From Microbotryomycetes sp. JL201 (taxonomy: Eukaryota; Basidiomycota; Microbotryomycetes): DNA of 64,000 nucleotides. Of the stretch, positions 54,622-64,000 are shown piece after piece. The stretch lies in contig JAQYUZ010000024.1 in assembly GCA_033819885.1 (NCBI GenBank), positions 1 to 64,000 on the forward strand, written 5' to 3'. Position 1 is the first letter of the stretch. Every line of letters starts with the position of its first letter. The translations under genes were made by a program, and so were the position numbers. The notes under the pieces were generated by a model. The model was not told the DNA's origin. It saw only the letters and a list, made by a program, of their open reading frames with translations, and ran no database searches.

Positions 54622-56134
54622 TTAGGCAGTTGCCTCGGCGGCACCAGGGCAGTCACGAGAGACTGAACAATCATCGGATCAGCTATGGTTAAAAAACTTG
54701 ATCGCCTAGTCAGACTGACTGTGTCCGGGCTGGCCGCAGTTGTAGCAGTTCCTGGGCGCAGGAGCAGACGTGCACTCGCGAGAAATGTGTCCACCCTCAC
54801 CGCAGTTGAAGCACTGCGGGACACAAAGAGTGAATGAGCATGAATGTGCGCGCAGTCAACGTCATGAATTAGTGCTCACCTTTTGCGACGAGGTGCAGTC
54901 GCGGCTCAAGTGGCCGACGCCACCGCAGGTATAGCAGTTGCGGGTGCTCTGGCCACCGTAGCCGCCATTACCGCCGTAGCCACCTGCAGACTTCTGGGGG
55001 CAGTTGCGCGAGATGTGGCCGACCTCGTTGCACTGCGAGAAGGCAAACGCATCGTCAAACACGGCGCCGACGTCGACGACGAGATTGCACTCACGTTGTA
55101 GCACGTGGAGGAGCTGGCGCCTCCGCTGTATCCGCCACCGTATCCACCGCCACCGTAGGAAGAGTCGCCGGCTTGAGGGCAGTCGCGCGACTGAACGCAA
55201 GGGAACGGGTCAGCATAAAGCGCCGGCGGCAAGACAAGAGCGAGCAGCGCGAGCTTCGATGATACGTAAAGTGTAAACTCACCAAGTGACCTTCCTCACC
55301 GCACTGCAAGATGAACGAAGGCAGAAAAGGGGAGGGAAGATGAGGGGGAAAAGAGAAGCAACACGCCCGCGGCACCGTCAACTCGCCGCTCTCTCAAGCG
55401 TCTATTTGTCATGACTAGACAGGGAAGGGTTCGGTGGCGCGACCTGGGAACGATCACGACCGAGGTGGCGTCGACGAAACACAAAGACGACAGGTCCAGC
55501 GCCATGTCCACGATCGCGCCGCCTTCAGGTATGGAGAATGAAATGACTAGCACACCTTGTAGCAGGACCTGGCCTTCCTCTCTTGAGGGCAGTCACCTAC
55601 CGAAACGGCGCGAGTCAGCTTGCGAAATTGTAAATGGAGAGTACGATCGACGACGATTACTTACGCGAGATGTGACCTTCTCCTTGGCACTGAGTGAACG
55701 CAAGGCAATGCGGAATGTCAGCTGCGCTCTGGCGAAAAACCAGGCTCACAGGCGCACGTTGTAGCACTTGGGCCCGGCCGAGGCTGTGGGGCACTCGCTA
55801 GCACGGTGGCTGGCTGTGATGGCGGAACTTTTGTCAGCAATTTGAAGCCATCTGGAGTACATCGCAGCGCAGAGATGCCGTGCACGTGGTCAACGGCGAA
55901 TGGGCCCGTGCGCGGGTTCGGGCGCACAGCCGTGCAAGCCACTGGCGGTGTCTGCGACACTCTGGCATGCTTGAATGAAAACTCACCATCGCCGCAGTTG
56001 TACTGATAGTGGCCAAGCAATCGTCAGAAAGGCACGGCGACGGGCGTGAACGGGCCAGCCATAAAAAAAAGTTGGACAACGCACAAGCGAGGAAGAGAGG
56101 CTCGGCAGTCAGCAGACGCACAAGTGTGTGACAT
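54622..56134 (-). CDS. GIS2: CCHC zinc-knuckle protein Gis2/Byr3/CNBP
   Basis: Ten minus-strand exons: 56134-56081, 56002-55987, 55813-55758, 55689-55665, 55596-55556, 55303-55283, 55190-55095, 55032-54880, 54813-54720, 54662-54622; 198 residues. Seven CX2CX4HX4C knuckles follow one another (CYNCGDASHRASEC, CYNCQGEGHISRDC, CYKCGEEGHLSRDC and so on), with a glycine-rich linker (GGGGYGGGYSGG) after the third. CNBP/Gis2 binds single-stranded nucleic acid and ribosome-associated mRNA. The last intron (54663-54719) is required: reading on would stop inside knuckle seven. The N-terminus is the weak part. I chose the ATG at 56134 because the exon then supplies the first Cys; the ATG at 56062 would leave knuckle one incomplete. 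Confidence 0.9.
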
Positions 56135-57540
56135 CAATCTCAACTGTCTGTACGTACGCATCCTCGTCCCGACATGTTTGCAGGTAGTTATGAGAGAGAA
56201 AGTCGCGACGCGAGGTGCGGTGCGGCGCTTTCCTTCCCCACGTCGCCCAAGTTACTTGTATTTGCATAACTGCGAGCTCACAATCCAGCTCATCCCCATT
56301 CTTCATTGTGTTATATGCTCGCTCGAGCGCTTTGTATTCAGTCACGAAAGAGCCCGTGGGGCAGGACAGGAGGCACTGCATACATGTAGCATTTTCACGG
56401 GAGAGAGAGAGAGAGCGGGGCCGAGAGGGATCCTGAATATCTACATATACGACAACCGAAATACATACACAAATGAAACGCTTGCTCTCTTACGCTCGTG
56501 AGCGCGCTTGTACTTGCAGCGAATACATGCGACCAAAGTCTTTTTCACTGGGCAGCGGGCCGGGTCCACCAAGGATAAAGGACGGGTACGAAACGCGAGA
56601 ACGTCCAGGTGACCACGACGCGCTGGTGCCAGTCACGCCGCCACAGGCTGCTGACCAAGGCGAGAATTCCTTGCTTGACCAGCTAACGTCTGACTGGGTG
56701 TATGTTTGACGATGGTTCATGTGTTCATGCGCTTTGTATGGTTGTAAGCAAGATGGCAGAGTTGTCGAGGCTGATTTTGCCAGTGGCATTGCCGAGCTAG
56801 AATTTTCAGGTTTGCTGAGCGGTAGACGATGTCGTTCTCTATGTGAAGAAGTTGTATGTTGTCCGTCAGATCTTTGCTTGGTCATGTACGCGGCGTCAAC
56901 GTGTTTGTGAGAGGCGATCGGGGCGGGGCGCCAAGTCTCGAAGCGGTGGTCGTCCAACTGACGCGTTAGCGAAGCTCGAGCTGTATTGCAGTCAGATTGG
57001 CAGTCAAGGCCCGCATTCAGATTCACGTATGGCCAATGGTGACAGCTGCCGTCACGTACGTTTGTGGCTCGCGGAATAAGAAGTTCTATTCGAGGGCCCG
57101 TTCAATGTGATGTTCCGTCGGCTCGAGATCATCATCAAAGGCGCTTGGAGCTCACCTGTGCTCAACGTGCCTGTTTTTGATTATGCTCGTGCCGCTCTTG
57201 TGCGCAGTCATCGGCAACAGAGTTGGGCTCGAAAGACGAGTTTCAGCACAAAGGATCGAACTGGTGTCAGGAAAAAGACAGACGATGTGACCGCGGAGCG
57301 AAAGGCTCGTGCACGAACGAGGCGTCGAAGTGGCCTGTGCGCACACAGGACAGAGGGCCTGTGCCTCGAACTCCTGAGCGCTTTCGCGGCCCTTCGTATC
57401 GCTGCAGGTGGAAGTCATCCACATTTGCATCCACGGTTCACACAACACGGCCATTCGGTCTATCGTGCAAGTATTTCATGGTATCCAGGATCTAACTTTC
57501 CCAAAAGCAGCGCGCCGCCAACCATATAGGTGCTGACCCC
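56135..57540. other. Gene-poor tract with a short GA microsatellite
   Basis: About 1.4 kb without a recognised gene. A (GA)n run lies at about 56401-56415. Open frames on both strands (56490-57026 minus, 57107-57529 plus) have no family resemblance. The zinc-knuckle promoter should lie next to 56135. A small lineage-specific gene cannot be excluded. Confidence 0.5.
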
Positions 57541-58181
57541 TCATGCCGGCGCACGAACTATCGAGTCTGATTCAACTTCCTTGACGCCTTCCAACTTGGC
57601 TAAAGCAGTCTGCCACGAGCTTGAACCCTGGTCTGTGTCTGCAAGAACTGTAAATAGAACGCCTTTGAAGACCTGCACTTGCACATCGGTCTCAACTGAA
57701 TAACAGCAAAGGTTTTCAATGCACAGCATAGGCAGTACGAACCTTGTAATCGTATTCTTGCTTGATGACGGCCCCGTTTCTGATTAGAACGCCCAGAAGC
57801 TCATCACGAGCGGCGAAAGAGCTCTTTCTGTTCAGAGTCACGGGCTGCACAACGAACAAGCAAGCGCTGATGATCATGTAAAAATTTGCGCTGAATTTGA
57901 TGTACGATATGACTTAGGGGCCCGAGCGAGCTCACGTAGCTGATCTTTGGCGACCCGCTGCCGTTTTCGTTGGAGCTGGCTGCCTTGGCCGTCTCTTTGG
58001 AGCTGTTCCGAGTTTTACCGAACGGTTTTGGTACCCGGGGACGGGTTGAAAGGACACGGTGCGCCGGGGCTTCAACTGCCCCGAGATGGCCTGCCGCTGC
58101 AGCGTTCTGCGCTTGCACAAAGGGGCGGGCGACAGACAGGATTATCAACAAGGTCAAGACTGGGTACAACAGACGTTTCAT
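57541..58181 (-). CDS. Secreted peptidase inhibitor I9-like protein
   Basis: Minus-strand exons 58181-57936, 57844-57743 and 57672-57541 give 159 residues. A signal peptide (LLYPVLTLLIILSVARPFVQA) is followed by a Lys/Ser-rich linker of about 50 residues. An inhibitor-I9 fold comes last: YPVTLNRKSSFAARDELLGV, AVIKQEYDYKVFKGVLFTV and LAKLEGVKEVESDSIVR. This fold is the propeptide of subtilases, and as a free protein (yeast Pbi2 type) it inhibits them. There is no peptidase domain downstream, so it is a stand-alone inhibitor. Pbi2 is cytosolic or vacuolar and lacks a signal peptide, so secretion here is notable. For the second intron I chose the acceptor that restores YDYKVFKGVLF. Confidence 0.78.
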
Positions 58182-58277
58182 GAGCTGAAGCCGTTCCTAG
58201 GGGGCGAAGGGCGAACCGGGACTTGTCGACTTCAATGAACATTGGCTCTTGCTTCCACATCGCATCGCTCTGATCAC
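58182..58277. promoter_or_regulatory. Divergent promoter, I9 inhibitor / LYR protein
   Basis: Only 96 bp lie between the two start codons, the shortest shared promoter in the window. Confidence 0.5.
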
Positions 58278-58905
58278 ATGGCAACACGAGCACGAGCTCT
58301 GTATTTGTACAGACTGCTGCTGAGAACCGCACTCAAGATGCCAGACCACCATCGCACTCAACTCGTCGTGTTTCGAGCTCGGTTCGTCAGCTTGTTCATG
58401 TTGTCCACACAATTGCAGCTGAGACGCCAGCCACTGACGCTTCATCGCAGCGCAGAATTCGATAGGCATCGCAATCTAGCGCCAGACAGTGAAGAGGCGC
58501 ATGCAAAGCTGCTCGATGCCGAAGTCTACCTTGACAACTTGCAGGTGAATACACGAACAACAGCGATACAGCAGCAAATCACACAAAGGAGGCTGATGAC
58601 GTTTGTCTTGTGCGTTGGCGCCACAGCATCAAGCCGAGCACCTCGCTTCGCTCACTTCACAGAACCTGCTTATTCCCGTGGATCTACGGAAACGGCAGAG
58701 GTCAAGCTCTTCTATCTCAGAATTTCATGAAACGGACACAGACGCTCGCGGGTCAAACAGAAAGCTACTTGAGGCCGTCAGAGCTCGAGCGGGCGCCACC
58801 GAGCGACGGTCGTCGAGCAGCAGAACTTTCATGCGAGGCCCCGAACCGTCTTGGACTCTGCCTGGTTCAGATGGTCGAGTCAACCGCGCCAGGGTCAAGG
58901 GCTGA
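58278..58905 (+). CDS. LYR-motif protein (LYRM family)
   Basis: Exons 58278-58381, 58451-58544 and 58627-58905 give 158 residues. The L-Y-R tripeptide is at residues 10-12 (ALYLYRLLLRTALKMP), followed by the phenylalanine-containing FRARAEFDRHRNL. This is the pattern of mitochondrial LYR proteins, which bind acyl carrier protein and act as Fe-S or respiratory-complex assembly factors. The tail is Ser/Arg-rich and longer than in most single-domain LYRMs. Which LYRM it is cannot be decided. It lies next to ISA2, another mitochondrial Fe-S gene, which may be coincidence. Confidence 0.75.
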
Positions 58906-59087
58906 GCCGGTGGCCGCTTACGATCGATAGTCTGCATCGTCTATAAGCGACTGCTCAACAGCTTCGCCGGAAGGAATCGTGCGAGTGGCTCCAATCGCAT
59001 CCGCTTTCGTGCACAAACAAGTTTTACAAACAACATCTAAGGAAACGGCACAAAGGACAAGAGCGTGCCCGCCTATTCAGAGCGGCT

Positions 59088-60175
59088 TCAAGTCCCAGCC
59101 TGCGACGCGAAGCAGAGGAAACAGCTAGTCAGCACTTGTGGGCAGCAAGCAGGGCGAGCTCGAGTGTTTGTGGCCGGATGCATCCGCCTTTCCTCTCAGT
59201 AGGATCAATTGTTTAAAACAAATGCTCGTCAGTACGTCCTTTGGACGCTCCGCATTTGATGAGTACCCTTATTGTTATTTTGTCATCATGGAAATTGAGT
59301 TTTTCGGGTGCCATGTCCATCGGACAAAAATTCGTGAATGATTGAGCAAACTCACTAACGCCGCAACCGCAACCAGCTCCGTGATCTGCGTGAGGATTGT
59401 CGACAACTCTGAAGCTTGATCCAATTAATTCAGTCGCATAGTCGATCTTGGAACCACTGAGCAGCGTAAGGCTGGCCGCATCGACAAACAGTCTCGCTGA
59501 CGAATCTGGCGCTTGAAAAACACTACAGGTGCGACACTCGGAATGAGCTGTCGCATTCCGGCAAAATTACTCGAATCGTACGTACTAGTCGTCTGGCTCG
59601 CGTTGCGACGTCATTTGCATCTTGTACTGGTAGCCGTGACAACCACCTGATTCAACCAGGACGCGCAAAGCCAGCGAGGAGTCAGATGCTTTTTCTTGTG
59701 CCTTGAGTAGTTGCTGCAAATAGTTGTGAACCGGTGCGGGCGCGTATGTCAGCAAATGGGGTTGGGTGGCGTGGAACAGGCCTAGCCGATGGCGTGCGGG
59801 GTGTCATGATGGCATCCGGTAGGCAAGATAAATGTCTCTCACCTTGACGGCAGTGTCGGTCAGCCCCATCTTTGCATGCTCGTCCGGGACGGGTTCAAAA
59901 TCCTCGGGCGGATCCGTCGGCGCCTGCGCCTGTATCATCAGGCGGCGAAGCGGCGGAGTCGACCAGCGCTGGCCGTGCCTTGACAAGTTGTTTGAGCCGT
60001 TGACGGCCGGCGGCCGGCTGGCAGTGCCGAGTCGCGGTGCGACAAGCGCTGACGTCGATGTCGCAAACGGGCGCTGCCGGCTCGAGCTGGCAGCTGCAAA
60101 CATCGACGGCGGCCGCAGCAAAGGAGCACGACAAAGTCGACAGACGCCGTGCGCGCTGCGGGGAAGCGCTGACAT
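59088..60175 (-). CDS. ISA2: Mitochondrial iron-sulfur assembly protein Isa2 (A-type)
   Basis: Minus-strand exons 60175-59843, 59713-59586, 59522-59360 and 59099-59088 give 211 residues. A mitochondrial presequence of about 100 residues precedes the HesB/IscA domain: LTDTAVKQLLKAQEKA, LRVLVESGGCHGYQYKM and, near the end, HGAGCGCG. The three conserved cysteines are present. With Isa1 and Iba57 it matures [4Fe-4S] proteins. The 3' end is uncertain: GTTAGT after CGCG fits a donor, and the acceptor at 59100 has a good branch site (GCTGAC) and pyrimidine tract, but adds only three residues. Reading through instead would add 48 residues and stop at 59213. Confidence 0.88.
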
Positions 60176-60297
60176 TCAGAGCGGCGGCGTGAAGATGTGG
60201 CGAAAGAGCGAGAAACGGGCGGCCAAAGCGAGCGCGGGTTTGCCTCTACGAGCTTACTGTTCCGTCGCCCGCTAACATATCCTAGAGCGCGACGAGA
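60176..60297. promoter_or_regulatory. Divergent promoter, ISA2 / PSF2
   Basis: A 122-bp spacer between head-to-head start codons. No TATA box is visible. Confidence 0.5.
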
Positions 60298-61257
60298 ATG
60301 TCAGTGTCACGTACTCGCAGGCTCGGGCCCACACCCGCCGATGTCGAGTTCAAGAGCATGGACGAGACTGTCGAGATTGTCCCGCTCGTCAAACTGCCCG
60401 TGATAGACAGCATTGACGGCGTAAGTACGCGTCACTTCGCTTATCAGTCTCTCCTTTCCGCCGCCAGACCGGCCGCAGGAGAAAACGATTACGCGTCAGG
60501 ACTCGACGTGGCTCGACGCGTCAAACATACTGATCGGTCGGGCCTCATTGTACAGTCATCAATCCGGTGGGGGCCGCTCGTGCCACCACAGAAAGCATCG
60601 GTTCCCCTTTGGTTCGCCATACACCTCAAGAAGAAGCGCAAGTGTCGCATCATTGTCCCACGGTGGCTAGGCCAGGGTCAGTCTCGCACTCTGAGGCGGT
60701 CTTTGGTTGCCGAGCACCTGCCTAACTTCTGGTCAACTCTAGCTCATCTAGAAGAAACACTGAGGCAAGAGCTGACAGACGAGCAATTCTCCGACTTGCC
60801 AAGGACATACCTCGAGGTCTCGAAAGTTTTGCTCGAAGTGTGAGACTTCAGTCTCCTGGACCCAAAAGACACACTCAGGTTAACTGTGATCATTTGTCAG
60901 CGCATCTGATGACTTTCCTCAGCCCGACAAGGTCAGAATTCTACTCAAAGACATTCGTGAAGCTCGACAAAGCAAAGTCAGGGCCGGTCTTGGCGCCCTC
61001 AATCCTATTCATTTGGCTGTGAGCAAGATCTAGGCGCCAGCGTTGAGCAATACACTGAACGGCCCTGAACGCTGCAGATGCCCAATCTGTCCAACATGGA
61101 AATTGCAGAAGTAAGACCGTTCTTTACGTTGGCGCACAAGCGCCTCGTCTTGCTCGACCCGGATGTCGACAAGCAAGCCGAGATAGAAAAGATGTGGCTC
61201 GAAAAACCCCAAGAAGCCTTGCGTCGGGCCGAAATGGGGGCTTTTAACGAAACTTGA
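60298..61257 (+). CDS. PSF2: GINS complex subunit Psf2
   Basis: Exons 60298-60420, 60556-60676, 60743-60839, 60901-61018 and 61078-61257 give 212 residues. VEFKSMDETVEIVPL, VPLWFAIHLKKKRKCRI, LPRTYLEVSKVLLEV, VRILLKDIREARQSKVR and NLSNMEIAEVRPFF are the Psf2 blocks in order. GINS joins Cdc45 and Mcm2-7 in the replicative helicase. Two introns (60421-60555, 135 nt, and 60677-60742, 66 nt) are multiples of three without stops, so one open frame runs through them; the family alignment nevertheless needs them removed, and the first has a GTAAGT donor. Confidence 0.93.
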
Positions 61258-61513
61258 CCGCTCGCTCCTGTTTTGCGCGTCGCCCCTGCTGCTGCATGTT
61301 CCAGCTGTTGCTCCTATTGTTGTTGTTGAACTCCGAATACAGACATGTTTCAGGTAGATCATCTGAAGTCCCAAACGGATTTAAAAGAACGCGACCAGAA
61401 AGACGAAAGACGCTAGGTGACCCTACAAACCCGGCAGAGACAACGCACACGCACACAAATTTGCCCATCGAACTATATACCCAATAGAAATTACCACTAT
61501 CGCAATCACCCTT

Positions 61514-64000
61514 TTACCAAACTGACGGTCCGAAGAAGCCAGGATCTTCTGGGATTGTCTTGTACGTGACGCCTTGGAAGTCGAGCGTTTCCGTGAAAAC
61601 AGTATTTCCCCACCAATTCAAAACTGCACATAACCAGTCAGCAGAGCTCATGAAAGGGTTGCGTTCCAGATTAACTCACAGATGGTGCCGTTTTTGGGCA
61701 GGTACAAACAGAAAAAGATGACAAGAGTACTGAGCACTGTACCAGCGTCCAAACCGGCGGACAGGACAAAGTTGAACTTTGACCAAATTTGAAAGTATTT
61801 GCGGCGTCCAAGGTACTCTGTGGGACCCCGACCCAAAGCGCGTGCACGATCAGTGAGCTATCACTTAGTCACCAGAAAGCCGAACGGCAAGCTTACGGAA
61901 TATAAAGCCAAACAAGAACCAGGAAGAGTAATTAATGCCGGTGATTGGCGGAATGAACTGACAACCAGCAAGCGCAACGGGAACGTTGATGAAGCGGACC
62001 CAGGACTTGGGATACTTTTTCGTCAACGCCCAGGTAAAGACGGGCAAGACTGCTCCGATGAGCAAGAAGTACAAAATCGGGTTGTACAGCTTGCCGTGAC
62101 CAAACAAGCGCTTGGGCCCGACGACGCCCCTGGACAATGATCCAGTCAGCGCTCATAGCTAGCGCGTCCCCGTGGGCTCTCCACCTCACCATACGACCGT
62201 CGACGAATAGAACTGGCGAGTGATGGGGCAGTTGAGACTCGCACTTTGTCCCCGGGTACAGAAGCCTTCGACGTTGGCGTTGAGCCAGCGCTTGACGCCG
62301 ACCTGGACCAAAGCTCCAATAATTGTGGAAACCATTTGAACTGGCATTCTGTGTCAGCTTGACGATGCTTGTGCGCGCCGCCAAGAGTACTTACTTGAAA
62401 AGGTTGATCGCGGAGGTAATTTCATATAGTGACCGAGCTTGAGATCCTGTACAAAATACAAGCCACTTGAAATGCACTGGGCAGCGTAGGTTCGGAACAG
62501 CTGCAAGTGACCAAGCGGAATCAGCGACACAGATCAACCTCGCATAGCCTGCAATACCTACACCATTGGCCAAGGGCAGACCGGGGATCATGTACCCTCC
62601 GATCAGTTGTACAATCAAATTGATGTTGATCTGGTCGGAAATCGTCAGCCGCGGACTGCTCTTCAAATCCGTGTCTAACATACATTCATTGCCGTCATGG
62701 CAAAGATGAAACCGCCGGGCAAGATGTAAATGAACCCGATGGCAAGCGAGATAATCAAGGCCCACACAGGCATCGCTGTGTCCCAACACTGCAGGGCGGA
62801 GAAAGTCAGCGCCCAAAAAACAGTCGCGTACAGAAATAGACTCACGGCCACGACGATGATTGAGAGACCGACAACGGCGGCCGTGACAAGCAGATACCAC
62901 CAATCCGGTACCTCCGGGTACCGTTTCATAAGCTTCATGTGGATGTCTTCGTCGGCCTTGGACATTTTGCGCATCCGATTGAGAATGTCTTGGCCAAAGT
63001 ATAGAGCTGTGTGCACGATCGCGGCTGCCGCAAGCATGAGGTAGACACCATAGAGCATGGCGTAGCTCACGGACAGGTACAGAGGCGAATAGCTCTCATA
63101 CTCTGTCACATTGAGCGTCAAATGCTCGGCGTCTAGCACACGCGAGGTGTTGTACGGCATGCCGAAGCGATCATACACGGTTGCACTCAGCAGCGGCAAA
63201 TACGCGCTGTACCATACCTGTTGAGTCAAGTTGAGTCAACGTCAGCCTGTCGTTCGGCGAGCGATTGTCAGAAGCGCATGTACATTAGCGTAATACATGA
63301 TTGGGGTCACGAGCCAGTTGATGACGACGAAGCAAGCAAAGATATTGACTTGAGCCCACCACGGCACCACTAGCGGCGAGGTAAGGTAGCTGATTTGAGC
63401 CCAGTCAAACGTCAACATGGACATGCCTGGAAAGGACTTTACGTGAGTTCGGGGTATTCGAAGAAGGCTGCCACGGGCTGACCGAGACCAGAGCTGACAC
63501 CAAACAGCTGGTTGACAATGACGTTGTCTGATGGCATTCGTGTGAGTTGACGTCTAGGCGAAATACGGCAAGGGCTCGACTCACTTGGCGCGATCCAGCA
63601 AACGAACGAAAATGCCGAGAGCGCTTGGAATAGGAAGCCTGGCAGCCAGTACCAGGCAAAAGCGCCGCCCATGACCCACATGAAGAAGCGGGTTCGCGAC
63701 AGGCCGCGACCTTCTTCCTCAAAATCCTCCGCTTCGGCGTGCAGTGTGTTCAGGAGCGTGCAGTAGACGAGATTCTGTGGCCAGATCATCGCAGCTGGCC
63801 ACACGAGAAAGCGTCTGCACAAGCCAGCTACTCCAAATCCGATCAACTGGCTCGACACGAGAAGCAAGATCTCGAAGCCAGCACCAAAGTCGCGACCGTA
63901 GTACGTAGTCGACGCAGTGATGAAACTGAGAGTAAAGGCCGGCCCAGTTGCAACGTTGGCAACAATGACGAGCGCGGTGTGCTCCTTGATGTTGAACGGA
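61514..64000 (-). CDS. Oligopeptide transporter, OPT family (5' end beyond the window)
   Basis: Minus-strand exons from the right edge: 64000-63585 (partial), 63528-63483, 63426-63284, 63217-62846, 62788-62684, 62630-62562, 62500-62395, 62340-62190, 62129-61897, 61817-61680, 61623-61514. At least ten membrane segments are present. NIKEHTALVIVANVA at the start, FGVSSGLGMSMLTFDW, MIPGLPLANGLFRTYAAQ, QDLKLGHYMKLPPR and FLLIGAVLPVF are hallmarks of fungal OPT proteins, which import tetra- and pentapeptides, glutathione or iron-siderophore-like ligands with protons. The C-terminus ends GFFGPSVW. The N-terminal part, including the first few spans, lies outside. For the intron 62341-62394 the acceptor was chosen to restore SIQMVSTIIGALVQ. 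Confidence 0.93.

Noticed and set aside
56490-57026. 178-codon minus-strand frame
   Set aside because: Low-complexity residues, no family likeness, no supported start context.
1-64000. CRISPR array, rRNA, prophage, transposase or reverse-transcriptase genes
   Set aside because: None of the translated frames or repeats shows such signatures; the only clear repeats are inside the nucleoporin and the zinc-knuckle gene.

Overview
The window is nuclear DNA of a fungus, most likely a basidiomycete. The genes are packed closely, and almost all are broken by introns of 45-80 nt whose 3' ends carry a CTGAC/CTNAC-like branch site 10-30 nt before the AG. The gene set is that of a filamentous or dimorphic fungus: alternative NADH dehydrogenase with an EF hand, MATH-BTB, Hook, OPT and amino-acid permeases, GPI15. 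A compact member of the Pucciniomycotina (for example Mixia-like) would fit, but that placement is a guess from gene style. I see no virus, CRISPR array, rRNA or convincing tRNA.

I rebuilt 30 protein genes by joining exons so that splice sites, phase and family motifs agree. Nearly all close to an exact multiple of three. Left to right: BTB protein (+), HSF-type DNA-binding protein (+), FSFG nucleoporin (+), MATH-BTB (-), Pcs60-type acyl-CoA synthetase with PTS1 (+), Ca-binding external NADH dehydrogenase (+), nuclear-looking orphan (+), PA-TM-RING ligase (+), retinol-dehydrogenase-type SDR (+), RLP24 (-), DNA polymerase delta subunit 2 (+), TBC Rab-GAP (+), GPI15/PIG-H (-), Gfo/Idh oxidoreductase (-), DXD glycosyltransferase (+), GPI-anchored wall protein (-), nucleoside hydrolase (+), amino-acid permease (-), coiled-coil RING (-), F-box protein (+), orphan (-), Hook (-), peroxisomal SDR (-), GIS2/CNBP zinc-knuckle protein (-), secreted I9 inhibitor (-), LYR protein (+), ISA2 (-), PSF2 (+), and an OPT transporter running off the right edge (-). 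One weak ORF lies at the left edge.

The genes are mostly unrelated housekeeping functions; there is no biosynthetic cluster. Links that can be seen: five ubiquitin-related genes (BTB, MATH-BTB, two RINGs, F-box), two enzymes with C-terminal peroxisomal signals, two replisome factors (Pol delta subunit, PSF2), and many head-to-head pairs sharing 96-322 bp promoters.

The most unusual property is splicing. At least nine introns of about 140 start with GC instead of GT, eight of them with the identical hexamer GCAAGT. There are also exons of 1, 7, 11, 13, 18 and 19 nt, a probable start codon split by an intron, an intron of 34 nt, and two in-frame stop-free introns. Gene-poor tracts lie at 33.5-34.65, 45.6-46.4, 47.2-49.8 and 56.1-57.5 kb. 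I did not find a clearly new multi-gene system.
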